This document shows positions 41,950 through 51,527 of a stretch of DNA of 64,000 nucleotides, piece after piece. Each line of letters starts with the position of its first letter. Positions within the stretch are counted from its first letter, which is position 1. Under the pieces are notes generated by a model that did not search any database, was not told the DNA's origin, and was given only the letters and a program-made list of their open reading frames with translations. The translations under genes were made by a program, and so were the position numbers. Source of the stretch: Gilliamella sp. wkB171 (GTDB lineage Bacteria > Pseudomonadota > Gammaproteobacteria > Enterobacterales > Orbaceae); NCBI RefSeq assembly GCF_001693755.1, contig NZ_LYST01000031.1, positions 117,417 through 181,416 on the forward strand. The letters are read 5' to 3'.

Positions 41950-42519
41950 TTACCTATGTACAAAATTATGAATGATTTGTAAACCAAACTCAGTTTTAAT
42001 CGCTTCTGGATGGAATTGTACGGATTCGATAGGTAATATTTTATGACGTAATCCCATAATTATTCCTTGTTTATTGCGCGCAGTAATCATAAGAGGCGAT
42101 TTGTCTAAAGGTAAATTGTCATAGGCAATTAAAGAGTGGTAACGAACAACTGATAAGGGATTTTTAATGTCTTTAAACAACCCTTGACCATCATGAACTA
42201 TCTGATCAATTTTGCCATGCATTGGTTGTGGTGCTTTTCCAATTTGATACCCATAGTATTGAGCAATAGCTTGGTGACCAAGACAAATTCCAAGTATTGG
42301 GCAGGTATTAGAAAATTCGGCAATAACCTCAAGTGATATGCCTGCTTGGCTCGGCGTCCCAGGTCCTGGTGATATAACGATTTTAGTAAAATCGAGTTGT
42401 TTCAATTCAGTAATCGACATTTCATCGTTTTTAATTACTTTTACATTAGCACCGACTCGGCACAAGTAGTCGTAAATATTAAAAGTGAAAGAATCATAGT
42501 TATCAATGAGTAAAATCAA
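41950..42519 (-). CDS. pabA: Aminodeoxychorismate synthase glutaminase subunit
   Basis: Class I glutamine amidotransferase that supplies ammonia to PabB. The catalytic Cys lies in GICLGHQAI and the His/Glu pair in VQFHPEAI; PGPGTPSQAG is the oxyanion region. Starting at TTG 42519 gives MILLIDNYDSFTFN, matching the PabA start, with a GGA ribosome sequence seven bases upstream; a GTG at 42531 would add four residues. TrpG is closely related, but the adjacent pabBC fusion settles the role here. About 189 residues. Confidence 0.9.
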   Translation of the reverse strand: MILLIDNYDSFTFNIYDYLCRVGANVKVIKNDEMSITELKQLDFTKIVISPGPGTPSQAGISLEVIAEFSNTCPILGICLGHQAIAQYYGYQIGKAPQPMHGKIDQIVHDGQGLFKDIKNPLSVVRYHSLIAYDNLPLDKSPLMITARNKQGIIMGLRHKILPIESVQFHPEAIKTEFGLQIIHNFVHR

Positions 42520-42714
42520 AATAGTATCCACTTTCTATCAGTCATTAACGTTATTACAAATTTGCGTTAATAAAAAATCACATGGGTGCCTTCATTATAC
42601 AAACAACTTTTAAAAAAAGAGATGTTCTTTTCAATTGATGTTTTATTTTCATTCTTATTTTTTGATATCAACCAGTTAGCTTTTCTTGAATTTTTACCAA
42701 ATTGAGTCTCTTTT

Positions 42715-42730
42715 TGTGACAGTAATCACA
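42715..42730 (+). promoter_or_regulatory. CRP site of the rspA promoter (class II position)
   Basis: TGTGA-CAGTAA-TCACA, a perfect CRP palindrome, flanked by T-rich and A-rich sides. A TATGGT -10-like hexamer at 42751-42756 would place a start near 42763, about 41 bases from the site centre (42722.5), the class II activation distance. Catabolite control of the rsp operon is inferred. Confidence 0.85.
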
Positions 42731-42743
42731 AATACATACAACT

Positions 42744-42759
42744 CTACTTGTATGGTAGT
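42744..42759 (+). promoter_or_regulatory. Possible RspR operator overlapping the rspA -10
   Basis: CTAC-TTGTATG-GTAG (42744-42758) is an interrupted palindrome resembling GntR/FCD-type sites and covers the -10. RspR, encoded at the end of the cluster, could repress by occlusion. Only shape and position support this. Confidence 0.4.
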
Positions 42760-42807
42760 ATTTGATCGATTAATTTGTTGCTACACAAATTAATTATGAG
42801 GTATTCA

Positions 42808-44022
42808 ATGAAAATCGTAAAAGCAGACGTTTTTGTTTGTAGTCCAGGAAGGAATTTTGTCACATTAAAAATAACGACAGATGACGGCGTATATGGCGTA
42901 GGTGATGCAACACTCAATGGACGTGAGCTTTCCGTCGCATCATATCTTAAAGATCACCTTTGCCCACAATTAATAGGACGAGATGCCAGTCAAATAGAAG
43001 ATATCTTTCAATATTTCTATAAAGGTGCCTATTGGCGTCGAGGACCTGTGACGATGTCAGCGATATCTGCAATAGATATGGCATTATGGGATATCAAAGG
43101 TAAAGTTGCCAATATGCCACTTTATCAATTATTAGGTGGCGCTTCTCGCACCGGCGTAATGGTGTATTGCCATACCACGGGTAAAGATATTGAAGAAGCA
43201 TTAGATGATTATGCTAAACATAAAGAAATGGGCTTTAAGGCTATTCGAGTGCAGTGTGGCATACCGGGAATGAAAACCACCTACGGTCAAAGTAAAGGTA
43301 AAAACTTAGCTTATGAACCGGCAACACGAGGTAACTATCCAGAAGAGCAGTTTTGGGCAACCGACAAATATCTTGATTTCACACCAAAATTATTTGAGGC
43401 AGTAAGAAATAAATTTGGTTTTAACGAACATTTATTGCATGACATGCACCATCGTCTAACACCAATTGAAGCGGCTCGATTTGGTAAAAGTGTTGAAGAT
43501 TACCGCCTGTTTTGGATGGAAGACCCAACACCAGCTGAAAATCAAGAATGTTTCCGTTTAATTCGTCAACACACTGTAACCCCCATTGCTGTAGGTGAAG
43601 TATTTAACAGTATTTGGGACTGTAAACAGTTAATTGAAGAACAGCTTATTGACTACATCCGAACCACAATAACCCATGCAGGCGGTATAACTCATATGCG
43701 TCGAATAGCTGATTTTGCGTCGCTTTATCAAGTTAGAACTGGCTCACATGGCCCATCAGATTTATCACCGATCTGTCATGCAGCAGCACTTCATTTTGAT
43801 ATGTGGGTACCTAACTTTGGTGTTCAAGAATTTATGGGTTACTCAGAGCAGATGTTAGAAGTCTTCTCGCCAAACTGGACCTTTACTGATGGTTATATGC
43901 ACCCAAGTGACAAACCAGGTTTAGGTATCGATTTTGATGAAAAATTAGCACAAAAATATCCATACAACCCCGCCTATTTGCCAATTGCTCGTTTAGAAGA
44001 TGGCACATTGTGGAATTGGTAA
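42808..44022 (+). CDS. rspA: Mannonate dehydratase-family enolase RspA
   Basis: Enolase-superfamily dehydratase of the D-mannonate dehydratase (ManD) group, giving 2-keto-3-deoxygluconate. The 404 residues start [21 protein letters not shown] and match E. coli RspA almost throughout ([73 protein letters not shown]). Metal ligands lie in the [17 protein letters not shown] and AVGEVFNS segments. The frame is open to 42775, but ATG 42808 has a GAGG and the family start. Some members have low catalytic efficiency. First gene of rspA-rspB-ydfJ-ydfI. Confidence 0.95.
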   Translation: MKIVKADVFVCSPGRNFVTLKITTDDGVYGVGDATLNGRELSVASYLKDHLCPQLIGRDASQIEDIFQYFYKGAYWRRGPVTMSAISAIDMALWDIKGKVANMPLYQLLGGASRTGVMVYCHTTGKDIEEALDDYAKHKEMGFKAIRVQCGIPGMKTTYGQSKGKNLAYEPATRGNYPEEQFWATDKYLDFTPKLFEAVRNKFGFNEHLLHDMHHRLTPIEAARFGKSVEDYRLFWMEDPTPAENQECFRLIRQHTVTPIAVGEVFNSIWDCKQLIEEQLIDYIRTTITHAGGITHMRRIADFASLYQVRTGSHGPSDLSPICHAAALHFDMWVPNFGVQEFMGYSEQMLEVFSPNWTFTDGYMHPSDKPGLGIDFDEKLAQKYPYNPAYLPIARLEDGTLWNW

Positions 44023-44037
44023 GCTCAAGGAGTTTAT

Positions 44038-45054
44038 ATGAAAAGTATTGTAATAAAACAGCCTAATGAACTCATGATTGAGGAACGAGAAGTTCCTCAA
44101 CCAGCCAAAGGTGAGGTAAGAGTTAAAGTAAAACTAGCTGGGATATGTGGTTCAGATAGTCATATTTACCGAGGACATAACCCATTTGCGAAATATCCTA
44201 GAGTTATTGGGCATGAATTTTTTGGCGTCATTGATGAAGTGGGTGAAGGCGTGGATCGATCAAGAATTGGTGAACGAGTTTCTGTTGATCCTGTCATTAG
44301 TTGTGGCTGTTGTTATCCTTGTTCTGTTGGTCGTCCGAATGTTTGTTCATCTTTAATTGTTTTGGGTGTTCATCGTGATGGTGGATTTAGTCAATATACA
44401 ACAGTACCAAGTAAAAATGCCTACCGAATTCCTGAGGAGATTAGTGATGAATTTGCTGTGATGATTGAACCATTCACTATTGCAGCGAATGCTACTAGTC
44501 ATTTAAAACCAACTGAAAACGATGTTGCCTTAATTTATGGTGCGGGTCCAATGGGGCTAACATCAGTACAAGCGCTAAAAGGTGTTTATAAAGTTAAACA
44601 AGTTATTGTTGTCGATCGAATTGATGAACGTTTGGCTATGGCACAAACAAGTGGTGCAGATATAGTAATAAACAATACAAATATATTACTAAAGAATGAA
44701 CTAGAAAAACTTGATATTAAACCGACGATTATAATTGATGCTGCGTGTCATCCTTCGATCCTGCAAGAAGCAATTACTATTGCCTCTCCTGCTGCAAGGA
44801 TCCTCATCATGGGCTTTTCAAGTGATCCTTGTCAAATCACACAACAAGGCATAACCAGTAAAGAGTTATCTATTTTTTCATCCCGATTAAATGCCAATAA
44901 GTTCCCAGTTGTTATTGATTGGTTAAAGAAAAAATTAATCGACCCGCAAAAGTTAATCACGCATCAATTTGATTATACGCAAGTAATTCAAGCTATTGAA
45001 ACGTTTGAAAAAGATCAAAAACATTGCTGCAAAGTTTTATTGACCTTTGATTAG
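44038..45054 (+). CDS. rspB: Zinc-type sugar-acid dehydrogenase RspB
   Basis: Medium-chain zinc alcohol dehydrogenase, 338 residues. Catalytic zinc region LAGICGSDSHIYRGHNPF, GHEF motif (PRVIGHEFFGVIDEVGEG), structural zinc cysteines CGCCYPCSVGRPNVC and the Rossmann motif YGAGPMGLTSVQALKG are all present. It matches E. coli RspB closely up to the CCKVLLTF end. Related proteins linked to mannonate dehydratase genes oxidise L-gulonate to D-fructuronate, which would fit the next enzymes. Starts 15 bases after rspA with an AAGGAG ribosome site. Confidence 0.94.
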   Translation: MKSIVIKQPNELMIEEREVPQPAKGEVRVKVKLAGICGSDSHIYRGHNPFAKYPRVIGHEFFGVIDEVGEGVDRSRIGERVSVDPVISCGCCYPCSVGRPNVCSSLIVLGVHRDGGFSQYTTVPSKNAYRIPEEISDEFAVMIEPFTIAANATSHLKPTENDVALIYGAGPMGLTSVQALKGVYKVKQVIVVDRIDERLAMAQTSGADIVINNTNILLKNELEKLDIKPTIIIDAACHPSILQEAITIASPAARILIMGFSSDPCQITQQGITSKELSIFSSRLNANKFPVVIDWLKKKLIDPQKLITHQFDYTQVIQAIETFEKDQKHCCKVLLTFD

Positions 45055-45112
45055 CACTCAAAAAAGCCTTGTGAATAACCTTTTTAAAGAAAATATTATA
45101 AGAGAGAACAGT

Positions 45113-46465
45113 ATGAATAATATGGGAAATAAGAGTGAGAGGGATACTTCGGATTTAGTCAAAGCTGCAGTATCAGGCTGGTTAGGAACAGCGTTAGAAT
45201 TTATGGATTTTCAATTGTATTCTTTAGGCGCTGCTTTAGTTTTTCATGAAGTTTTCTTTCCAGAACAATCAGCTATTATGGCGTTAATTTTAGCGATGGG
45301 AACTTATGGTGCTGGTTATGTTGCACGAATTATTGGTGCCTTTATTTTTGGTCGCATGGGTGATGCAATCGGCCGTAAAAAAGTTCTATTCATTACTATT
45401 ACCATGATGGGAGTATGTACCACACTCATTGGTGTACTGCCAACTTATGCTCAAGTAGGTATTTTTGCGCCGTTGATGTTGGTTGTTTTGCGTATTATTC
45501 AAGGATTGGGTGCAGGTGCTGAAATTTCTGGTGCAGGTACAATGCTCGCTGAATATGCACCAAAAGGGAAAAGAGGGATAATTTCTTCATTAGTTGCAAT
45601 GGGGACTAACTGCGGGACATTAAGTGCTACAGCAATATGGGCATTTATGTTCTTTTTATTAGACAAAGATCAATTAGTTGCATGGGGATGGCGTATTCCA
45701 TTTATTGCAAGCGTTGTTGTTATGATTTTTGCAATTTGGCTAAGAATGAATTTAAAAGAAAGCCCTGTATTTGACGAGGTTAATGATACTACTGCACTAA
45801 AAAATGATAGTGAAGTAACTAAACATATCTCATTACCTGCAATGTTTAAAAGTAAATCATTTTGGTTAGCTACAGGATTACGTTTTGGTCAAGCAGGAAA
45901 TTCTGGTCTAATCCAAACTTTTTTAGCAGGATATTTAGTGCAAGCGTTGTTATTTAATAAAAGTATTCCAACTGATGCAATCATGTTTAGTTCAATTGTT
46001 GGTTTCTTGACAATTCCTTTCTTAGGTTGGTTATCAGATAGGATAGGTCGGAAAATTCCTTATATTGTACTAACATTGTCTGCAATTATACTTGCTTACC
46101 CAATGTTATCGATTATTGTTGATAAAAATCATTCAGTAAATACGATTACAGTATGTTTAATTTTTATTCATAATATTGCAGTTTTAGGTTTATTTGCCTT
46201 AGAAAACATCACCATGGCCGAAATGTTCGGTGCTCGCAATCGATTCACCCAAATGGCAATATCTAAAGAAGCCGGCGGTTTAGTTGCTGTTGGATTCGGT
46301 CCAATTTTGGCTGGAATTTTCTGTAAAATGGTTAATGATTGGTGGCCAATTGTGGCTATGATTATTGTGTACTCATTTATTGGTCTCATCTCGGCTATGC
46401 TTATGCCGGAGGTGAAGGATCGTGATTTAGCTGACCTGCACGATGCGGCAGATAGTAAAAATTAG
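45113..46465 (+). CDS. ydfJ: MFS metabolite:H+ symporter, YdfJ-like
   Basis: A 450-residue 12-span transporter of the ProP/ShiA-type (metabolite:H+ symporter) branch. It has GTALEFMDFQLYSLGAALVF in span 1, the loop motif FGRMGDAIGRKKVL, IQGLGAGAEISGAGTMLAEYAPKGKRG and the repeat LGWLSDRIGRKIPY. The frame opens at 45047, inside rspB, but ATG 45113 with an AGAGAG ribosome site fits the family. Context makes it the sugar-acid importer of the operon; in E. coli K-12 the equivalent gene is interrupted, as I recall, while here it is intact. Confidence 0.88.
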   Translation: MNNMGNKSERDTSDLVKAAVSGWLGTALEFMDFQLYSLGAALVFHEVFFPEQSAIMALILAMGTYGAGYVARIIGAFIFGRMGDAIGRKKVLFITITMMGVCTTLIGVLPTYAQVGIFAPLMLVVLRIIQGLGAGAEISGAGTMLAEYAPKGKRGIISSLVAMGTNCGTLSATAIWAFMFFLLDKDQLVAWGWRIPFIASVVVMIFAIWLRMNLKESPVFDEVNDTTALKNDSEVTKHISLPAMFKSKSFWLATGLRFGQAGNSGLIQTFLAGYLVQALLFNKSIPTDAIMFSSIVGFLTIPFLGWLSDRIGRKIPYIVLTLSAIILAYPMLSIIVDKNHSVNTITVCLIFIHNIAVLGLFALENITMAEMFGARNRFTQMAISKEAGGLVAVGFGPILAGIFCKMVNDWWPIVAMIIVYSFIGLISAMLMPEVKDRDLADLHDAADSKN

Positions 46466-46477
46466 ACGGAACAAATA

Positions 46478-47959
46478 ATGAAATTATCAAATCAAACGTT
46501 ATCACAACTACCTAAAGAGGTAGTTGTCCCTACTTATGATAGAAGCAAGATTAAAACCAAAATTGTTCATCTTGGCTTCGGGGCATTTCATCGTGCTCAT
46601 CAGGCGGTCTTTGCGGATATTTTAGCTAATGAACACAATAGTGATTGGGGTTATTGTGAAGTGAATTTAATTGGTGGTGAAAAACAGATTGAAGATTTAA
46701 AACAGCAAGATTTTTTATTTAGTGTTTGTGAAATGTCTTATGATAACTGGAATACTCGTGTTGTAGGTGTTGCAAAAGAAGCACTACATGCAGATATTGA
46801 TGGTATTGAGAAAGTGTTAGGTGTGATGACTCGTCCAGACATTGCAATTGTGTCAATTACTGTAACCGAAAAAGGTTATTGCTATCTACCATCAACGGCA
46901 TCAATTGATACCAATAATCCATTAATTAATCATGATATTGCTAATCCCCATACACCTAAATCGGTTCCTGGTGTGATTGTAGAAGCCTTACGTTTACGTA
47001 AAGAGCAAGGATTAAGACCTTTCACCGTTATGTCTTGTGACAATATGCCTGAAAATGGGCATGTCACTCGTAATGTTGTGCTAGCCTTAGCTAAGCAACG
47101 AGATGAAAATTTAGCGCAATGGATTGAGGATAATGTGGCTTTCCCATCCACAATGGTTGATCGAATTGTACCGGCTGCAACGCCAGAAACGATGGCCAAA
47201 ATAAAAAAACAACTTGGTGGTATTGATGATCCGGTCGGTATTGCTGGTGAACCCTTTAGACAATGGGTGATTGAAGATAATTTTGTGTCTGGCCGTCCAG
47301 AGTGGCAAAAAGCAGGCGCAGAATTAGTTAAGGATGTATTGCCTTATGAAGAGATGAAATTACGCATGTTAAATGGTAGTCATTCCTTTTTGGCTTACCT
47401 AGGTTATTTAGCCGGTTACTTGCATATTGATGAATGTATGCAAGATCCTAATTATGTAAAAGCAGCCAGACATTTAATGCTAAATGAACAAGCAACTACC
47501 CTGCGGGTTAAAGGTGTTGATTTGTCAGCTTATGCTGATTCGTTACTTGATCGTTATCGCAACACCGGTTTAAAACATCGAACTTGGCAAATTGCAATGG
47601 ATGGAACGTTAAAGCTTCCACAGCGTATGCTTGATTCGGTTCGCTATCATTTGGCTAATGGTACGCCATTTGATTGTTTGGCTTTAGGTATTGCAGCTTG
47701 GATGCGTTATGTGAGTGGCGTGGATGATAATGGTAACGTTATTGACGTTTGCGATCCAGCAGCCGAGCAATTAAACGAGTTGGTTTCAAACACTCCTGAT
47801 AATCAAGATCGCGTTAATGCGCTGTTATCTTTGACACATGTTTTTGGGGAGGATCTACCAACAAATCCATTGTTTATTGAGCAGATAACTAAAGCTTATC
47901 TTTCTTTACGCGACCTAGGCGCAAAAGAGACAGTTAAACAATTAACTCAAAATTTTTAA
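46478..47959 (+). CDS. ydfI: Mannitol dehydrogenase-family oxidoreductase, YdfI/UxuB-like
   Basis: A 493-residue long-chain dehydrogenase related to fructuronate reductase (UxuB) and mannitol dehydrogenase, NAD-dependent. The N-terminal dinucleotide motif HLGFGAFHRAHQAVF (about 31-45), the SCDNMPENG segment and the catalytic Lys/His region KLRMLNGSHSFLAYLGYLAG are visible. By analogy it interconverts D-fructuronate and D-mannonate, feeding RspA. The gene follows the transporter by 12 bases and is the last structural gene of the operon. Confidence 0.92.
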   Translation: MKLSNQTLSQLPKEVVVPTYDRSKIKTKIVHLGFGAFHRAHQAVFADILANEHNSDWGYCEVNLIGGEKQIEDLKQQDFLFSVCEMSYDNWNTRVVGVAKEALHADIDGIEKVLGVMTRPDIAIVSITVTEKGYCYLPSTASIDTNNPLINHDIANPHTPKSVPGVIVEALRLRKEQGLRPFTVMSCDNMPENGHVTRNVVLALAKQRDENLAQWIEDNVAFPSTMVDRIVPAATPETMAKIKKQLGGIDDPVGIAGEPFRQWVIEDNFVSGRPEWQKAGAELVKDVLPYEEMKLRMLNGSHSFLAYLGYLAGYLHIDECMQDPNYVKAARHLMLNEQATTLRVKGVDLSAYADSLLDRYRNTGLKHRTWQIAMDGTLKLPQRMLDSVRYHLANGTPFDCLALGIAAWMRYVSGVDDNGNVIDVCDPAAEQLNELVSNTPDNQDRVNALLSLTHVFGEDLPTNPLFIEQITKAYLSLRDLGAKETVKQLTQNF

Positions 47960-47983
47960 TTCCACTAACAATAATTAATAACA

Positions 47984-48018
47984 AAGTGCAATGATCGTTA
48001 GATGATTGCACTTTTATT
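47984..48018 (+). terminator. Terminator after ydfI
   Basis: Perfect 9-bp stem AAGTGCAAT / ATTGCACTT (47984-47992, 48005-48013) running into TTATTATT. It separates the structural operon from rspR. Confidence 0.85.
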
Positions 48019-48097
48019 ATTAAATAAAAAACTTTTCTTATATTCAAAAATCCCCTACTATTCTTTTTTATTCTAGTCTGTTATTTAAAAATCATAT

Positions 48098-48781
48098 ATG
48101 TTCAAATCTGAAGCGTTAACTGTCTCAGAACCAGTTAATCAACAAATTTATCGCCAATTAAGAAAGGCAATCATCACTTGCCAAGTATTACCTGGTGTTT
48201 TATTGTCTGAAAAAGACATTGCGGGTCAGTTTAATGTTTCACGCCAACCTGTTCGTGAAGCTTTTATTAAACTAGCAGAAGCTGGATTGGTCCAAATTCT
48301 TCCACAACGTGGCACTTATGTAACGAAAATATCAGTTAAAAAAGTCATTGAAGGTCAATTTATTCGTGATGCTGTTGAGTGTGCAATTATTAAACGTGCT
48401 GCACAAGAAATTACTGATTCAGATCTTTCATTACTCGAAAAGAATCTAAAAGAACAAATTGATGCTAATAAGCGTAAAGATATTGGTTATTTTCTTGAAA
48501 AAGATGATGAGTTTCATCAAATTATAATGAATGTTATTGATTGCCCCATGGCATGGGAAACTGTTGAAAATATCAAAGCAATGATGGATAGGGTAAGATA
48601 CCTTACTTTAGAAGATATATCCCCACCAGAAGACCTAGTTAAACAGCATGAAAAAATCGTTATTGCATTAAAAAAGCATGATCCAGAAATGGCTACACTT
48701 GCACTTCATGAGCATTTAGCAACTATATTAAACACGATAAAAATAGTATCACAACATCATAATGCGTGGTTTGTTGATTAA
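48098..48781 (+). CDS. rspR: GntR-family (FCD) regulator RspR/YdfH
   Basis: A 227-residue transcription factor with an N-terminal winged helix (about 8-75: VNQQIYRQLRKAIITC, LSEKDIAGQFNVSRQPVREAFIKLAEAGLVQILPQRGTYV) and a C-terminal FCD effector domain with metal-binding His residues (DDEFHQIIM, LKQHEK region, LALHEHLATI). It matches E. coli YdfH, the rspAB repressor, including the VNQQIY and ISPPEDL segments. Transcribed separately beyond a terminator; effector presumably a sugar acid of the pathway. Confidence 0.93.
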   Translation: MFKSEALTVSEPVNQQIYRQLRKAIITCQVLPGVLLSEKDIAGQFNVSRQPVREAFIKLAEAGLVQILPQRGTYVTKISVKKVIEGQFIRDAVECAIIKRAAQEITDSDLSLLEKNLKEQIDANKRKDIGYFLEKDDEFHQIIMNVIDCPMAWETVENIKAMMDRVRYLTLEDISPPEDLVKQHEKIVIALKKHDPEMATLALHEHLATILNTIKIVSQHHNAWFVD

Positions 48782-49303
48782 CTTAATTTAACTTAATTTA
48801 ACTTAGTTCAGTAAAATTTATTTTGACTAATATAATCTTCAAAAATTTTAGCGCTATTGATAATTATACCAATAAATATTAGTAGCTTAATGCATAACCT
48901 ATAACTTTTACTGTGAATATTGTGTGCTAAGTGTTGAAGCTTTTCTTAAGCGTAATAACTAATGGTTATTTTCTGATTAGCTAATCATAAACATACCAAT
49001 AAACTAAGGTTTAGTTATCCTTGATGAAGTTGTCTTAAATGTCATTGAATGTGTCTATCAGGGATAGATAAATTGGGATGCATTTTGTTATCAAAAATTT
49101 TAAAGTTAGATTAAATAATGAATCAATTTATCATTTAATTATATTTGTGATTTGAACATAATAATGTATTTAATAAATTACCGATTTCTATTTTGTCATT
49201 GTTGATTTATTATCAGGAATAAAATAATGGTTTACCTATTTTAATGACCATTACCTTGCGATTAATTATTGCCAACTTTAAAATAAAAATACTCGGTTTT
49301 TAT
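48782..49303. other. AT-rich intergenic region without recognisable gene
   Basis: About 520 bases. It contains three tandem copies of a 10-base unit (ACTTAATTTA twice, then a variant, 48781-48810) and a perfect 14-bp palindrome TGATTAGCTAATCA (48974-48987), otherwise unstructured AT-rich sequence. No conserved open frame or RNA fold was recognised. It may carry the acylphosphatase promoter. Confidence 0.6.
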
Positions 49304-49582
49304 ATGATAAAACGAATTAAAATATGTGTTAGCGGCCTTGTTCAGGGTGTAGGGTTTCGGTTTTTTACTTATCAACAAGCACAAAAGCTTGGTCTGTTAG
49401 GATATGTTAAAAATTTGGATAATGGTAATGTCGAAATTGTCATACAAGGTGATAATTTACAACTGACTCAGTTTACACAGTGGCTTTTGCAAGGGGGGCC
49501 GGCTTCTGCCCATATTACGGATATAAAAAGTTGCGAATTATTACCTGAAAATGGATTAACTTCTTTTAATGTCAGATATTAA
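49304..49582 (+). CDS. yccX: Acylphosphatase
   Basis: Small cytoplasmic enzyme hydrolysing acyl phosphates. From ATG 49304 the product has 92 residues with the signature VSGLVQGVGFRFFTYQQAQKLGL, whose Arg binds phosphate, and the catalytic Asn in GYVKNLDNGNVEI. GGPASAHI matches the family loop. The open frame reaches to 49244 but the added 20 residues are hydrophobic and unlike the family. A weak A/T hairpin (49606-49641) follows. Confidence 0.92.
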   Translation: MIKRIKICVSGLVQGVGFRFFTYQQAQKLGLLGYVKNLDNGNVEIVIQGDNLQLTQFTQWLLQGGPASAHITDIKSCELLPENGLTSFNVRY

Positions 49583-49605
49583 TTTAATAAAAAATAAAGT
49601 AAAAT

Positions 49606-49641
49606 GGAAAAATTATTAAACTTCAAGATAATGATTTTTCC
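49606..49641 (+). terminator. A/T-rich hairpin after acylphosphatase gene
   Basis: Stem GGAAAAATTATT / AATGATTTTTCC (11 of 12 pairs plus one wobble) with TTATAATT after it. Thermodynamically weak; a possible terminator. Confidence 0.45.
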
Positions 49642-49681
49642 TTATAATTGATCAATCTTATTTGCGTGATTAATGTATGTT

Positions 49682-50245
49682 ATGAATAAAAAAAATATAA
49701 TCTGTATCTTGCTTATTATTGTGGTAATTGGCGTCTATTATAATTATCAAAAAGACAATGACGCAACTCCGCAATCCTCTGTTACTTTAACTGATACGCC
49801 AATTTATCAGAGTGATGACATGACAACAGATGTGTATGATTTATCAGGCGAAATTGTATACAAGATTGAATCTAGCAAAGTACGACATTTTGATGATTCA
49901 AATAATACGGAATTTGATCTTCCCAATTTAACACTTTATGATCAAGACCACACTGTCACATGGCATATTAAAGCCAAAAGTGCGACGTTGACTGATGATA
50001 AACACATTTACCTTTATAATGATGTTCAATTGGATAATTTGACCCCCAATGCTCAATTACAGCGAGTTAACACCGATAATGCTGTTATTGATTTAAATAC
50101 ACAACTTGTAACGTCTAAAGATCCAGTTACTATCAAAGGTGTTGGTTTTTACTCAACAGGTCTAGGATTAGCTGGCGATTTGCAAGCAAAAACTGCAAAC
50201 ATACTTGAGAATGTTAAAACATATTATAATACCGAGGCACAATAG
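49682..50245 (+). CDS. lptC: LPS export protein LptC
   Basis: Bitopic inner-membrane protein that takes LPS from LptB2FG and passes it to LptA. About 187 residues: short basic start MNKK, membrane segment (about 5-22), then a beta-jellyroll with YDLSGEIVYKIESSKVRHFDD, DLPNLTLYDQDHTVTWHIKAKSATLTDD and YNDVQLDNL, as in the family. ATG 49682 is preferred over 49673, since it starts the basic tail directly; neither has a strong ribosome site. Unlike E. coli, no kdsC lies upstream. Confidence 0.93.
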   Translation: MNKKNIICILLIIVVIGVYYNYQKDNDATPQSSVTLTDTPIYQSDDMTTDVYDLSGEIVYKIESSKVRHFDDSNNTEFDLPNLTLYDQDHTVTWHIKAKSATLTDDKHIYLYNDVQLDNLTPNAQLQRVNTDNAVIDLNTQLVTSKDPVTIKGVGFYSTGLGLAGDLQAKTANILENVKTYYNTEAQ

Positions 50246-50248
50246 AAC

Positions 50249-50800
50249 ATGAAATTGCAACAACAGCTACTTTTTCCATTATTTTTTATGCTATCAACAT
50301 CGTTTGCTTGTTTTGCCGATGAGCCAGTAAAAACAACAACACAAACCAAAACTGATCAAAAGATGTTTGTTGACAATAAACCAATCACTATTGATGCCGA
50401 TAATCAACAGATTGATATTGATAAAAATATTATTACCTTTACTGGTAATGTGCAAATTGTTCAAGAGGGATTAACTATCTGGGCAGATAAAGTTGTGATA
50501 ACTGATATGCAAGACTCGACAAAACAGAAAATTACCGCTTATGGTAACCCAGTAAAGTTTAAACAAATATTGCCAGAAAATAACAAAATTGTTACAGGTC
50601 ATTCGGATCAAATTATTTACAATGTGAAACAAAGCAATGTTGTTTTACAAGGAAAGGCAGAGTTATTTCAAGAAGATAATCATATAGTTAGCCAAGTTAT
50701 TACCTATGATGTTAAAAAACAGCTAATTATGGCTCAGCCTAAAAGTGGTCGCGTAAAAAGTACAATTATCCCAAGTCAAATTAAAGAGATAAAAAAATAA
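50249..50800 (+). CDS. lptA: LPS transport periplasmic protein LptA
   Basis: Periplasmic bridge protein of the Lpt machine, OstA-like jellyroll. The 183 residues have a signal peptide (about 1-23, [17 protein letters not shown]), then the repeat phrases [41 protein letters not shown] and [20 protein letters not shown]. It starts three bases after lptC and abuts lptB. Complete and normal in length. Confidence 0.95.
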   Translation: MKLQQQLLFPLFFMLSTSFACFADEPVKTTTQTKTDQKMFVDNKPITIDADNQQIDIDKNIITFTGNVQIVQEGLTIWADKVVITDMQDSTKQKITAYGNPVKFKQILPENNKIVTGHSDQIIYNVKQSNVVLQGKAELFQEDNHIVSQVITYDVKKQLIMAQPKSGRVKSTIIPSQIKEIKK

Positions 50801-50801
50801 T

Positions 50802-51527
50802 ATGTCAACTTTAAAGGCTGTAAATTTAGCCAAAGTATATAAAAAACGAAGAGTTGTTGAAGATGTTAGTTTGACGGTCAACTCAGGTGAGATTGTTGGA
50901 TTGCTAGGGCCAAACGGCGCCGGTAAGACAACAACGTTTTATATGGTGGTAGGAATAGTCACATTGAATGCAGGTAAAATTTATCTTGATGATCATGATA
51001 TCAGTATTTTACCTCTACATGAAAGAGCGCAAAAAGGGATTGGCTATTTACCTCAAGAGGCGTCTATTTTTAGAAAACTATCTGTAATTGATAATATTAT
51101 GGCGATTTTAGAGACGCGCCGAGATATCGATAAAAATGAAAAATTAAATCGGGCTGAAGAATTGCTTGAAGAGTTTCATATCACCCATATTCGAGATAGT
51201 ATTGGTCAGTCTTTATCGGGTGGTGAAAGGCGTAGGGTTGAAATTGCAAGGGCGCTGGCAGCCAATCCTAAATTTATTTTACTTGATGAACCTTTTGCTG
51301 GTGTCGACCCTATTTCTGTTATTGATATTAAAAATATTATTAAGCATCTACGTGATCGAGGGCTAGGTGTATTGATTACCGACCACAATGTTCGCGAAAC
51401 CCTTGATGTATGTGAGCGTGCTTATATTGTTAATAAAGGTCATTTAATTGCTGAAGGAACACCAAATAGTATCTTAAGTAACGAATATGTTAAAAAAGTC
51501 TACTTAGGAAATGAATTCCGATTATGA
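50802..51527 (+). CDS. lptB: LPS export ATPase LptB
   Basis: ATPase of the LPS extraction complex LptB2FGC. The 241 residues contain Walker [10 protein letters not shown] (36-44), the signature [15 protein letters not shown], Walker [14 protein letters not shown] and the switch His in [26 protein letters not shown] is the Q-loop and coupling region typical of LptB. Its stop overlaps rpoN by four bases. Confidence 0.98.
   Translation: MSTLKAVNLAKVYKKRRVVEDVSLTVNSGEIVGLLGPNGAGKTTTFYMVVGIVTLNAGKIYLDDHDISILPLHERAQKGIGYLPQEASIFRKLSVIDNIMAILETRRDIDKNEKLNRAEELLEEFHITHIRDSIGQSLSGGERRRVEIARALAANPKFILLDEPFAGVDPISVIDIKNIIKHLRDRGLGVLITDHNVRETLDVCERAYIVNKGHLIAEGTPNSILSNEYVKKVYLGNEFRL

Noticed and set aside
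48781..48810. Three 10-base tandem units as a CRISPR or iteron array
   Set aside because: Too few, too short and too AT-rich; likely simple-sequence drift.
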